From contig OMYY01000003.1 in NCBI GenBank assembly GCA_900315435.1, positions 1 through 64,000 of the forward strand: a stretch of 64,000 nucleotides of DNA. Reading direction: 5' to 3'. A model generated the notes under the pieces. It was not told where the DNA came from. It was given only the letters and a program-made list of their open reading frames with translations, and searched no databases. Every line of letters begins with the position of its first letter. Position 1 is the first letter of the stretch. Made by a program: the position numbers and the translations under genes. Positions 41,844 to 50,941 of this stretch are shown in pieces. Source of the stretch: an uncultured Spirochaetaceae bacterium (GTDB lineage Bacteria; Spirochaetota; Spirochaetia; Sphaerochaetales; Sphaerochaetaceae).

Positions 41844-42146
41844 GCTGGAAATTTCAGCATACGTAGCGCATCAGATTGATACATGCATTAGGTATATTGT
41901 CGATACATTGCAGAATCCTTCCGCAGCGAAAGCCATTCTCGAAGATATTGCATGCGCATATGAACAGCTTGAGGAAAGGGCAGGGTCCGTGTCGTTCTAC
42001 GAAGATCCTTACCTCCATGTAAAAGAATACCGGAAACTGGCTTTGAAGAAACATGATTACGTGTGTGTATCTACCAAATAGGAAGGAAAACGGTGTATCT
42101 TGTGGGGGCCTTTCACATGCTGAAAATCTATCGTACGAAGCTATGA
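41833..42146 (+). pseudogene. RelE/ParE-family toxin, frameshifted in a GT repeat
   Basis: The frame MAYKLEISAYVAHQIDTCIRYIVDTLQNPSAAKAILEDI..KEYRKLALKKHDYVCV is a plain RelE/ParE toxin, but it then stops at 42079-42081. The missing C terminus is intact in another frame: IYQIGRKTVYLVGAFHMLKIYRTKL, stop 42144-42146. Removing one GT from the GTGTGTGT run at about 42060-42067 restores the whole protein. The toxin is therefore inactive unless slippage repairs it. Confidence 0.75.
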
Positions 42147-42543
42147 TATTACAATACCTTGGGGACAATCCGGCAGGTGGGATTGGTGTTTTCCGGCCCT
42201 AACAGCAGTGCGAAATCCGTCGAAGACGGAGCATTATGCGATGTGGAAGAAAAGTGTCGGGCTTTTGGTTAATTTCAGAGAGTGTTTATTGGTTGTATCC
42301 ATAATGGTTAAGTGGTTATCCATTATGATTTGGAGAATGGTTGCAATCGTTGCAGGGAAACGCAAGATGGTTTTCATCAGTTTATATTTGCTATTTTACA
42401 ATTAATTATAATATACGTAATTGCTTTTCAATTTTAATATTACGCAAACCTCTGTTGCTATCGTAACTTACTGGACGAGAAGCGATACATATAAATTAAA
42501 TACCAAAAATTTTGTTGACAGCATTCAAGAAATGCATAAACCA
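42147..42543. other. AT-rich gene-free region upstream of the large glycan operon
   Basis: No credible gene; one 65-codon frame (42208-42405) has no ribosome binding site and no motif. The last 150 bp are very AT-rich. TTGACA at 42514-42519 may be the -35 box of the operon promoter, with a weak -10 (TAAACC or CATAGT) next to the operator. Confidence 0.45.
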
Positions 42544-42560
42544 TAGTGGTATGACCACTA
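42544..42560. promoter_or_regulatory. GntR-type operator of the large glycan operon
   Basis: TAGTGGT-ATG-ACCACTA is a perfect palindrome with 7-bp arms, matching the TGGT-N-ACCA pattern bound by FadR/FCD-type GntR proteins. It lies just downstream of the TTGACA at 42514 and before the first permease, so a repressor here would block the operon. The regulator at 47806-48525 in the same operon is the probable binder. Confidence 0.7.
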
Positions 42561-42574
42561 CAAACCACTTGCTA

Positions 42575-43474
42575 ATGTCCACTCGGACATACCGGAAAAT
42601 GTCGAGGAGAAAAAAGAGCCAAATGATTGGGTTGGTTTTTGTTACTCCTTGGATATTTGGGTTCCTTGCATTCAAGGCGATTCCACTAGGGATGGCCTGT
42701 GTATTGAGTTTTGAGGACTACAATATCGTCTCCAGTCCGTTCTTCATTGGCTTTGAGAACTATTGGACGGCCTTTCACATGGATGAATTCTGGCAGTCCG
42801 CCAAAGTGAGCTTCCTGTATGTGCTGATGACGGTGCCTGGAAAAATGTTATTCTCTCTGTTTATCGCGTACTTGCTTTCGTTGAACGTCAAGTTCATTGG
42901 CGCTTTTCGCTCAGTATACTATATTCCATCTTTGATGGGCAGCAGCGTAGCGGTTGCGATTCTGTGGAAATTCCTTTTCATGACCGATGGACTTCTCAAC
43001 CGGATTCTCGGAAAAATGGGGTTGCCTCTGGTCGGATGGCTTACCGGCGACTATACGGCACTGTTCGTCGTGAGCCTGCAGCACGTGTGGCAGTTTGGTT
43101 CCACGATGGTCGTTTTCTTGGCAGCGCTGAAGAATGTGCCCCAGTCGTTGAAGGAAGCGGCACGTATCGACGGGGCCAGAGAATGGACCATCTTCTGGCA
43201 TGTAACGGTTCCGTATATCACTCCAATGGTGTTCTTCAACCTGATGACGAATCTGGTCACGGCATTCCAGGAATTCAATTCCCCATACGTGATTACTGGT
43301 GGTGGTCCAAACCATGCGACCTACCTGATGAGTTTGATGATCTACCAGAATGCGTTCCGGTATCTGAAGATGGGTTTCGCAAGTGCGCTGAGCATCATGC
43401 TATTCCTCACAATTACCACGGTAACTGTGTTGCTCTTCCTATCGTCGAAATATTGGGTGAACTACCAAGACTGA
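42575..43474 (+). CDS. ABC sugar permease, MalF type
   Basis: A 299-residue permease with six helices: GLVFVTPWIFGFLAFKAIPLGMACVLSFEDYN, KEAARIDGAREWTIFWHVTVPYI (EAA loop), and a hydrophobic end. The start is uncertain: ATG 42575 or 42599, neither with a clear Shine-Dalgarno. ATG 42512 would place the operator inside the gene and is unlikely. First gene of a long operon running to 55483. Confidence 0.9.
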   Translation: MSTRTYRKMSRRKKSQMIGLVFVTPWIFGFLAFKAIPLGMACVLSFEDYNIVSSPFFIGFENYWTAFHMDEFWQSAKVSFLYVLMTVPGKMLFSLFIAYLLSLNVKFIGAFRSVYYIPSLMGSSVAVAILWKFLFMTDGLLNRILGKMGLPLVGWLTGDYTALFVVSLQHVWQFGSTMVVFLAALKNVPQSLKEAARIDGAREWTIFWHVTVPYITPMVFFNLMTNLVTAFQEFNSPYVITGGGPNHATYLMSLMIYQNAFRYLKMGFASALSIMLFLTITTVTVLLFLSSKYWVNYQD

Positions 43475-43484
43475 GGGTATCGAA

Positions 43485-44339
43485 ATGGCTAAAGAGATTT
43501 CTACACGTAGAGTTGTGAGCCGGTTCCTGACATACGCCGTCCTCATTCTGATTGGCGCTCTGTTGATTTATCCGTTTCTTTGGCTGGTCGGTTCTTCGTT
43601 CAAGGACGCTAATCATGTCTTTACCGAATCGGTTATCCCAGCTAATCCTACCTTGAGCGGGTACATCGAAGGATGGAAGGGGACCGGTTCCGTCTCCTTT
43701 GCGACCTTCTTCCTGAACACTGCGATGTTTGCCGTGCTTCGAGTCGCCGCGACGGTTGTTTCCGCTACGATTGTCGCTTATGGATTCGCACGTTTCACCT
43801 TCCCGTTCAAGAAGCTCATGCTGTCCGTCCTTATTGCCACTTTGCTTTTTCCGAAGACGGTCATTCTGGTGCCGTCCTACATCATCTTCACCAAGTTAAA
43901 CTGGGTCGATTCCTACAAGCCGTTGATTGTTCCGTCCCTGTTTGCTGCGGATACATACTTTGTGTACTTGATGATTCAATTCTTCCGTGGGTTACCACGG
44001 GACATGGATGAAGCAGCCGAAATTGACGGTTGTGGCTCGGTGAAACGGCTTCTGCTCGTTCTTCTTCCGATGGTCAAGCCAGCCATGGTGACTTGTGTGC
44101 TGTTCCAGTTCATTTGGACGAGCAACGACTTCCTTGATCCGATGATTTATCTGTCCACGGAGATTAAATTCCCGGTTTCCATCGGTTTGAAAGTTAACAT
44201 GGATGCGTCAACCGGTGAAATCGCTTGGACGAACATCTTGGCCATGTCGGTGCTGGCTATTCTACCGCCGTTGGTTCTTTTTTCTTTCTGTCAGCGGTAT
44301 TTCATCGAAGGAATCGCCACAACCGGAATGAAGAATTGA
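43485..44339 (+). CDS. ABC sugar permease, MalG type
   Basis: A 284-residue permease, 10 nt after its partner. LIGALLIYPFLWLVGSSFKDANHVF at the start, EAA loop DMDEAAEIDGCGSVKRLLLVLLPM, and the C terminus IEGIATTGMKN. The overall sequence is close to the MalG-type protein at 29967-30809, suggesting the two importers share a recent ancestor. Confidence 0.94.
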   Translation: MAKEISTRRVVSRFLTYAVLILIGALLIYPFLWLVGSSFKDANHVFTESVIPANPTLSGYIEGWKGTGSVSFATFFLNTAMFAVLRVAATVVSATIVAYGFARFTFPFKKLMLSVLIATLLFPKTVILVPSYIIFTKLNWVDSYKPLIVPSLFAADTYFVYLMIQFFRGLPRDMDEAAEIDGCGSVKRLLLVLLPMVKPAMVTCVLFQFIWTSNDFLDPMIYLSTEIKFPVSIGLKVNMDASTGEIAWTNILAMSVLAILPPLVLFSFCQRYFIEGIATTGMKN

Positions 44340-44372
44340 TATCTAACCGTATCACGAAATAGGAGGAAACAT

Positions 44373-45740
44373 ATGGTTAAAAAAAAGGTGTTATTGGCAA
44401 CGCTTTTGGTGCTTGGTGCATCGCTAACCCTTATTGCCAATGGTGCGTCAGAATCGGGAAACGGTGCTCCAATTCAGAGCGCCGTTTCCGGCAAACCCCA
44501 GGAAATCTCGATGATGTGGTGGGGTAACGATACCCGGCATAAGGCGACGAATGCCGCAGTACAGGTGTTTGAGTCGAAGAACCCGGACGTGAAAGTGACC
44601 ACCATGCCGAACCCGTTCGATGGGTATCACGACAAGATTATCATCCAGCTTGCCAATGGTACTGCACCAGATTTGATGTGCTTCTCCACCGAGTGGATTG
44701 CCGAGGTTGGATTTGCAAAGAAGGCGGTGCTTGACGACCTGCATCAATTCGAGGGCAAGGAATTGGATACTTCCACGTTCTCGCCCGTGCTGCTCAGTGG
44801 CGGTGAGATCAATGGAAAGCTGATTGGCGTTCCGACAGGAATCAGCGGAAAGGTTTTCTACTACAACAAGAAACGGATTAACGAATATGTGGAGAAGGGA
44901 GGGAATCTTCCTCCTGGACCTGGCGAGAGTTGGACGCTAGACGACATGATGGCGTATGCCAAAGATGTCCGCCGCGTTTTGGGAGACAACGTCGCACTGA
45001 TGTCCGCCTCTACGGACAACGCTCCGCTCCATTTCTTCACGTTCGTGTTGAGTGAGTTAGCGGGGAAATACTATGTTTCTCCGACTGCGCGTCTTGAGGT
45101 CACCAAGGACCAGGTTGTCCAGGCTTTGAACATTTTCCGTCAGCTGACCGATTCGGGTGTGCTTCCAAGCGCCTCCTTGCAGGTTGAGGCCATGGCCGGT
45201 TCGACCATGGATGCCCACCAGACAAAGGGTGAATGGATTGGCGACTATGGATGGACGAGTAACATCAAAGAATTCGAATCGAAGTGCGACAGTGAGATTG
45301 GTATCTATGCCTATCCGGTCATCGGCCGTCCCGAGTTTGACGGACTGTTTGTCCGTCCAGCACAGTTCTGGTCCATTTCCGCTGCCTCGAAACATCCTCA
45401 GGCCACTGCGAGATTGCTGAACTGCCTAGTGAATGATTCTGATGCGCTTGTCGAACTTGGCCTTCAGAGATCGGTTCCTCCGACTGAGTATGGTCAGAAA
45501 GTTTTGGCTGATCACGGAGCGTTGAAAGGATCCATATATGACGCCACATCGTACCTGCTGTCCAAAGCAGGGGCGCCATTCTCTCCATTCCTCAACCTGC
45601 CTGAGATGAGCGACGTAATCAGGAATGCATATGCCAGTTTCATCACCGGCAAGGAAACGGCTGATGAGGTTGCAGACAAGATGATGTCTCGTTTCGAGGT
45701 CATTCTGTCCCAGATACGCAAAAAGAACGGCATCCAGTGA
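44373..45740 (+). CDS. ABC sugar-binding protein of the large glycan operon
   Basis: A 455-residue extracellular receptor with signal peptide (MVKKKVLLATLLVLGASLTLIA, mature start NGASESGNG). CUT1 hallmarks: ISMMWWGNDTRHKATNAAVQVFESKNPDVKV, QLANGTAPDLMCFSTEW, GVPTGISGKVFYYNK. It should bind the oligosaccharide that the glycosidases in this operon then trim. AGGAGG precedes the ATG, and a stem-loop follows the stop. Confidence 0.94.
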   Translation: MVKKKVLLATLLVLGASLTLIANGASESGNGAPIQSAVSGKPQEISMMWWGNDTRHKATNAAVQVFESKNPDVKVTTMPNPFDGYHDKIIIQLANGTAPDLMCFSTEWIAEVGFAKKAVLDDLHQFEGKELDTSTFSPVLLSGGEINGKLIGVPTGISGKVFYYNKKRINEYVEKGGNLPPGPGESWTLDDMMAYAKDVRRVLGDNVALMSASTDNAPLHFFTFVLSELAGKYYVSPTARLEVTKDQVVQALNIFRQLTDSGVLPSASLQVEAMAGSTMDAHQTKGEWIGDYGWTSNIKEFESKCDSEIGIYAYPVIGRPEFDGLFVRPAQFWSISAASKHPQATARLLNCLVNDSDALVELGLQRSVPPTEYGQKVLADHGALKGSIYDATSYLLSKAGAPFSPFLNLPEMSDVIRNAYASFITGKETADEVADKMMSRFEVILSQIRKKNGIQ

Positions 45741-45750
45741 GCAATAGGTA

Positions 45751-45782
45751 TTGTTTCCGGGTTCTTTGGTGCCCGGAAGCAA
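45751..45782 (+). other. Stem-loop after the binding-protein gene
   Basis: TTGTTTCCGGG (45751-45761) pairs with CCCGGAAGCAA (45772-45782) with one mismatch. Only a weak T run follows, so partial termination or mRNA protection inside the operon is more likely than a full stop. It is the same arrangement as after the binding-protein gene at 36731-38026. Confidence 0.6.
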
Positions 45783-45869
45783 TTTGTAATAAGGAAAAGG
45801 CGCGATGGAAGAATGATTGGGCAACCGATGATTGCCCTATCGTGGATTTACCAACGCGGGGAGAGATAC

Positions 45870-47798
45870 ATGAGCTGGTGGACGGATCAGGTCCTAAGAC
45901 TTATTCAGACCAATCTTACGGTGAAGGATATCGATTTGGACCGGAACCGTCTGATTGACAATTTGAAGCGATTTCATGCGAACACGTTGCTATTGAATGT
46001 TGGAGGGGTAGTGTCGTTTTTCCCATCAAGGCTTTCCTGCCAAAATCCTTTGGACAAGCATAAAGACCTTGTGGGAGAAATGGTGGAACTTTGCCACCAA
46101 AATGGCATCCGAGTGATTGGACGTTTCGATTTTTCCAAGGTGGCGAAACGCCTTGCCGATGCACACCCCGAGTGGACCTATCGGGACAGAGTGGGTGCAG
46201 CCATCAACTACAATGGGTTTGTGCATACTTGCCCGAGTGGGGAATACCAGCAGGTTCTAGCCCCTCAGATTGTGGACGAAGCGTTGGGCCTCTATCCTCT
46301 TGACGGAGTGTTCTTCAACATGCCTGGATACCGGACGATGGACTACAGCCATGTCTATCATGGAATTTGTCAATGCGAGGCTTGCAAACGGCAGTTCCAT
46401 GAAAGCACGGGCATGGAACTGCCAATTGAGGAGGATCTTGATAATCCGGCTTATCAGATGTATCTGGCTTTCCAGAAACGCATGGTGCAAAAGATGCATC
46501 AGGCAATTCGGGAAGTGGTAAAGCGCCACAGTAATGAAATCGCCGTTGCCATGTATTCTCCGGATGGTTCGGACATTTTCATGGCCGAGTCGAATACCGA
46601 ACTGCACCGTCCATATCCTGTCTGGGAATATATGGCGAGCGAGAACGCCATGGTTCTGAATGGTTCCTGGCCTGAGAAGATTCTTGGCAACATCATGATC
46701 AACGCTTCTAGCCTAGACAACCGATTCATGAGCGTTTCCCCTTGGCAGATGGACCTGCGCTGTCATGAGCTCATGGCCAATGGCGCAGGACTAGCATTCT
46801 GCATTATCGGAGATTTTCCTGAATACCCTGACACTAAGAATTTCTCAGTTGTCCAAGAGAATTACGCATATCTGGAAGAGAATGAGCGGTGGTATCAGGG
46901 TTTCCGTACTGTCACCGATATTGCTTTGATTAAACCCACCCATCCAAGCGCATGGCAGCAGGAAGCTTATCGAGGAGCGTTTAAGGCGCTCAAGCAGAAC
47001 CATTACAGCTTTACCGTGGTGGACGAGTCGGCCGTCTCTTTCTCAATGCTCAACGACATCCCGCTTGTGCTTGTTCCCGGGCTTCAGCCGACCGAACACC
47101 TGCTCGAGGTGCTAGATGCGCTTCCTTGCAAAGTGGTCTACACGGGTGTCAGCGCCACAAACTCCACCTTCGAGCGGTGGTTCGGGCTCAGAGAAATAGA
47201 TACAAAGCCTTTCCAGGTGCAAGGAGCGTACATCACAAATCCTCCTTCGTTTCAACAGACTCGTTGGACACTACTGCAGGGGCCTTGCTGTACCTTCAAA
47301 GGAAAGCAGGGAGATCTGGAATTGCGAGATGCCGGAATGTTCGGGCCACCGGAGATGTGCGGAGGAAATGTCCCGACCGGCAGAATGTTCCGCCACCAAG
47401 GACCGAAGGGGTTCTGTTATTCTTTCCAGCCTGATGCGCTTTTCAAAAAATACGGGTTTGATGAGCACAAGCTTCTGTTGCTCGATGGTGTGGATCGGTG
47501 TTTGTCTGAGCGGTCAATGGAAAGTGATGCGCCAGAGGCCGTGGAACTTGTCTATAATCGGTATAATGGTGGTGGTGCGAATTTGCAATGTGTCAATCTA
47601 TCAGGGTACGATGGCTCTTCGTTCCATCGTCCATTTGAGGCAGGACCATTTACGGTCAGACTCCGATACCCTCGCCAGCCACATTCCGTCAATGATATTG
47701 TAGAAAAGAGATTGATTGCATGTTCTTGGAATAATGGAGTATTGGAACTTGTCATAGATCATCTCGGTAGTTATCGGATGATCGTGATTGATAAATGA
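45870..47798 (+). CDS. Putative glycoside hydrolase, GHL6-like
   Basis: A 642-residue protein with a TIM-barrel N-terminal half: NANTLLLNVGG-type strand, MVELCHQNGIRVIGRFDFSKV, LGLYPLDGVFFNMPGY, CQCEACKRQF, typical of hypothetical glycosyl hydrolase family 6 and related GH42/GH29-like proteins. The second half resembles a beta-galactosidase trimerisation-like domain (YRGAFKALKQNHYSFTVVDE, PLVLVPGLQPTEH). No signal peptide. The substrate is not known; its place next to GH3, GH31 and GH2 suggests plant oligosaccharides. ATG 45870 follows GGGGAGAG; ATG 45813 is an alternative. Confidence 0.72.
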   Translation: MSWWTDQVLRLIQTNLTVKDIDLDRNRLIDNLKRFHANTLLLNVGGVVSFFPSRLSCQNPLDKHKDLVGEMVELCHQNGIRVIGRFDFSKVAKRLADAHPEWTYRDRVGAAINYNGFVHTCPSGEYQQVLAPQIVDEALGLYPLDGVFFNMPGYRTMDYSHVYHGICQCEACKRQFHESTGMELPIEEDLDNPAYQMYLAFQKRMVQKMHQAIREVVKRHSNEIAVAMYSPDGSDIFMAESNTELHRPYPVWEYMASENAMVLNGSWPEKILGNIMINASSLDNRFMSVSPWQMDLRCHELMANGAGLAFCIIGDFPEYPDTKNFSVVQENYAYLEENERWYQGFRTVTDIALIKPTHPSAWQQEAYRGAFKALKQNHYSFTVVDESAVSFSMLNDIPLVLVPGLQPTEHLLEVLDALPCKVVYTGVSATNSTFERWFGLREIDTKPFQVQGAYITNPPSFQQTRWTLLQGPCCTFKGKQGDLELRDAGMFGPPEMCGGNVPTGRMFRHQGPKGFCYSFQPDALFKKYGFDEHKLLLLDGVDRCLSERSMESDAPEAVELVYNRYNGGGANLQCVNLSGYDGSSFHRPFEAGPFTVRLRYPRQPHSVNDIVEKRLIACSWNNGVLELVIDHLGSYRMIVIDK

Positions 47799-47805
47799 GG
47801 TTGAA

Positions 47806-48525
47806 ATGGACACGGGAAAAACTCAAAAAATTTATTCGATAATTATGACACGGCTGGACCAGCTAATCAAAGAACAGAATTTGCAGCCGGGTGATCGAAT
47901 CCCATCAGAGAGAGATCTTGCCACTCAGTTGTCCGTCAGTAGAGCTTCAGTCCACCAGGCAATTGCCGCACAGGTTGCCAAGGGCCTTCTTGAGTCGCGG
48001 CAGGGAGATGGTACCTATATCAGACGGACGGAAGAGCCGGGCCGCACATTGCAGCAACTTGGCGAGTCCATCGCGCGTGAGCAGATTTCTCCCATCGATA
48101 TCGATGAAGCTAGGCTCCTGATTGAGTGCGAGTCAGCTAGACTCTGCGCGCTCAAAGCAGATGCGAAAACCTGTGAAAAACTCAAATCTCTGTTGGAGCG
48201 CCACCGAATTGCCACCGGCACGGATACTTCGCTGGAAGTGATGAATCATGACCTACACCAAGCAATTGCGGAGGGATCTGGCAATCGTGCGCTGGAAAAA
48301 CTTCAAAATTGCATCTGGGAAATGCTTGCAGGAAACATGTGGCAGTACTTGAAGAAATCAGTGAACAACCGCATTGAGACGGTACGGCTCCACCTAGACC
48401 AGCATGAAGAAATTGTCGCAGCAATCTGCGAACATGACTCGGAAAAGGCTGCCAGAAAGATGCGAGAGCATTTGACCAATATCAAAGAGAACATGTCGGA
48501 AGTGATGGATTCGTATCAAAAATGA
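47806..48525 (+). CDS. GntR-family transcriptional regulator (FadR/FCD type)
   Basis: A 239-residue regulator: winged helix with LQPGDRIPSERDLATQLSVSRASVHQAIAAQVAKGLLESRQGDGTYI, then an FCD-like helical domain with MNHDLHQAIAEGSGN and LDQHEEIVAAI. It sits in the middle of the operon, 7 nt past the GHL6-like gene, and likely represses the operon through TAGTGGTATGACCACTA at 42544-42560. ATG 47806 is chosen over 47788 because it clears the upstream gene's stop. Confidence 0.9.
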   Translation: MDTGKTQKIYSIIMTRLDQLIKEQNLQPGDRIPSERDLATQLSVSRASVHQAIAAQVAKGLLESRQGDGTYIRRTEEPGRTLQQLGESIAREQISPIDIDEARLLIECESARLCALKADAKTCEKLKSLLERHRIATGTDTSLEVMNHDLHQAIAEGSGNRALEKLQNCIWEMLAGNMWQYLKKSVNNRIETVRLHLDQHEEIVAAICEHDSEKAARKMREHLTNIKENMSEVMDSYQK

Positions 48526-48538
48526 CGGGAGGCTCTTC

Positions 48539-50938
48539 ATGAGACATTGGACACGTTCGCTGTATCAGGTTCCCATTCCTCTTGGGGACGATGGCCGGAG
48601 GGTGACTGGTTCGCAGTACCACCTTCAAGTCGCTCGGAGGGCTGCTTTAGAGGGTGCCGTCCTGTTGAAGAACGAGGGTAACATTCTCCCATTCGCCCGG
48701 GGGACCTGCGTAGCCCCGTTTGGGAAAGGCTGTGCCGACTATGTTGCCGGTGGCGGTGGAAGTGGGGAAGTGACTACGGATCAAGTGTACAACCTAATCC
48801 AAGGTCTCAGCTTTGCAGAGTTGCAAGGGGAGATCACCTATGACCATGCGCTTGCCGACTACTATACGGAGTATGTGAAAAGACTCTATGCGAAGGGCAT
48901 GAAGCCAGGCTTGATTCCAGAGGCTCCCTTTCCTTCTGAACTTGCGGCGAAAGCAAATACTCCTGGTATGGTAGCGGTTATTGTCATCAGCAGATTCTCT
49001 GGAGAGGGGTGGGATCGCTGTTGCGGTAGTAAGCTTCATAGCGTTTTGAAGAATGACATTCTCAAACAAGAAGAAAAAATATTTCCCCATGGCGATTTCT
49101 CATTGAGCGATGAAGAGAGGGAACTGGTGAGCCAGGTGACCAAACAGTTCTCCAAAGTGATTGTCGTTCTCAATGTGGGTGGTATGGTCGACACTGCATG
49201 GTTTAGCGACAATCCACATGTACAGGGGGCACTTTTGGTCCTGCAAGGTGGTTCCATGGGAGGAATCGCCATTGCAGACCTTTTGCTGGGGAAGGAGAAT
49301 CCTTCAGGAAGATTAGTCGATACGTACGCACGATCGTTGGACGATTATCCCTCGACAGAGGGCTTTCATGCCACATCTAATTCAGTCGCCTATACCGATG
49401 ATATTTTTGTTGGGTACCGGTACTTTACGACTATTCCCGCTCAGAATAAGAACGTTGTCTATCCATTCGGCTATGGATTATCGTATACCACGTTTGGGAA
49501 AAAGGTGCTCAATGCTGCGTTTGATGGCGCCGACATTTCTCTGACAGTACAGGTCACCAATACGGGAAAGTTCAGAGGAAAAAACGTAGTGGAGGTATAT
49601 GTTACTCCTCCCCAAGGAATCCTTCGGAAAGCGCACGTAGTATTGGCAGCTTTTGGAAAGACACAAACATTGGCGCCTGACGAATCGGTGGAACTAACGT
49701 TTCGTTTCCCCTTGGCGAGGGTAGCGAGTTATGATGAAAAGAGAGCAGAATGGATTCTCGAGAAAGGAGACTATGAGATTGCTCTTGGCGAGTCCTGTAT
49801 GGACCTGCAACCCATAAAACTTCGTGTACAACTTGATGACGACGCAGTAGTCGAGCAATTGAAGAACCACCTCGTTCCGTCACAGCTTTTCCAGCGCCTA
49901 AATGCTGACGGAACATATGAACAATGTGCTGTTCATGCTTATGAGAAAGATTCTTGTGTGCTTCACAGGCAATCAAGTTCCAAACTGGAAGGGATCGTTC
50001 CTGAGGTTGTAGCTCAGGGCTATGTTGATAGAACAATGGAGAGTACTTGGCTTTCTGAGGGTTTCCAAGAAGTTGCCAATGGAAAACAGGAACTTGAATC
50101 ATTTATTGATTCAATCGATGACGATGCGCTCATAGGCATGTGCGGAGGACAGCCCAATACAGGCTTGGCAAACACGTACGGGTTCGGCAATCAGAAAAAA
50201 TATGGAATACCGAATATGATGACCTGTGATGGGCCTGCAGGGGTGCGTATTTTGCCGGATTGTGGTGTTACGACAACTTGGTTTCCCTGTGCGACACTTC
50301 TTGCTTCTACGTGGAATGAGGAACTGCTACAAGAAGTCGGTCGAGTCGCTGCAAGTGAGGTCAAGGAAAACAATTTCGCCCTCTGGCTGGCACCTGCCGT
50401 CAATATCCACCGCAGTCCTCTATGTGGAAGAAACTTCGAATACTATTCGGAAGATCCTCTTCTCGCCGGGAAACTGGCCGCATCGCTCATCCGAGGTGTC
50501 CAGTCAAATGGGGTCGGGGCATGTGTGAAACATTTTGCCTGCAACAATAAGGAGACTAATCGGAAGGAGAGTGACTCCATTGTATCCGAACAAGCACTGC
50601 GAGAAATCTACCTTAGACAGTTTGAAATCATTATCAAGGAATCCCAACCGGTAGCGGTTATGTCCTCATACAACAAGATTAATGGGATTTATGCAGCGGA
50701 AAACAAGGAACTGTTGACTGACATTCTTAGGGGAGAGTGGAAATTCGAAGGTTTCGTTACCTCGGATTGGTGGAACCATGCGGAGCATTACCTTGAGTTG
50801 AAAGCCGGAGAAGATTTGAAGATGGGTTGTGGGTACCCGAAGAGGGTGAAAAAAGCGCTCAGGAAGGGTGCAATCACCATGGAAGATATCAAGGGAAATG
50901 TCCGTCATTTGCTTCAGGCAATGCTTCGTTTGGATTAA
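48539..50938 (+). CDS. GH3 beta-glycosidase with permuted domain order
   Basis: A 799-residue enzyme in which the GH3 C-terminal domain comes first. The GH3_C (alpha/beta sandwich) segment starts ALEGAVLLKNEGNILPF and includes VVLNVGGMVDTAWF and GKENPSGRLVDTYA (about residues 35-260). A fibronectin-like domain follows (VVYPFGYGLSYTTF..), and the N-type barrel is last, with MMTCDGPAGVR, GRNFEYYSEDP, VKHFACNNKE and the nucleophile in FVTSDWW near residue 743. This reversed order is known from some Ruminococcus and Butyrivibrio beta-glucosidases. GGGAGG precedes the ATG. Intracellular; likely removes beta-linked glucose or xylose. Confidence 0.9.
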   Translation: MRHWTRSLYQVPIPLGDDGRRVTGSQYHLQVARRAALEGAVLLKNEGNILPFARGTCVAPFGKGCADYVAGGGGSGEVTTDQVYNLIQGLSFAELQGEITYDHALADYYTEYVKRLYAKGMKPGLIPEAPFPSELAAKANTPGMVAVIVISRFSGEGWDRCCGSKLHSVLKNDILKQEEKIFPHGDFSLSDEERELVSQVTKQFSKVIVVLNVGGMVDTAWFSDNPHVQGALLVLQGGSMGGIAIADLLLGKENPSGRLVDTYARSLDDYPSTEGFHATSNSVAYTDDIFVGYRYFTTIPAQNKNVVYPFGYGLSYTTFGKKVLNAAFDGADISLTVQVTNTGKFRGKNVVEVYVTPPQGILRKAHVVLAAFGKTQTLAPDESVELTFRFPLARVASYDEKRAEWILEKGDYEIALGESCMDLQPIKLRVQLDDDAVVEQLKNHLVPSQLFQRLNADGTYEQCAVHAYEKDSCVLHRQSSSKLEGIVPEVVAQGYVDRTMESTWLSEGFQEVANGKQELESFIDSIDDDALIGMCGGQPNTGLANTYGFGNQKKYGIPNMMTCDGPAGVRILPDCGVTTTWFPCATLLASTWNEELLQEVGRVAASEVKENNFALWLAPAVNIHRSPLCGRNFEYYSEDPLLAGKLAASLIRGVQSNGVGACVKHFACNNKETNRKESDSIVSEQALREIYLRQFEIIIKESQPVAVMSSYNKINGIYAAENKELLTDILRGEWKFEGFVTSDWWNHAEHYLELKAGEDLKMGCGYPKRVKKALRKGAITMEDIKGNVRHLLQAMLRLD

Positions 50939-50941
50939 GCG

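Noticed and set aside
42208-42405. 65-codon frame upstream of the glycan operon
   Set aside because: No ribosome binding site, no motif, and composition of random AT-rich DNA.
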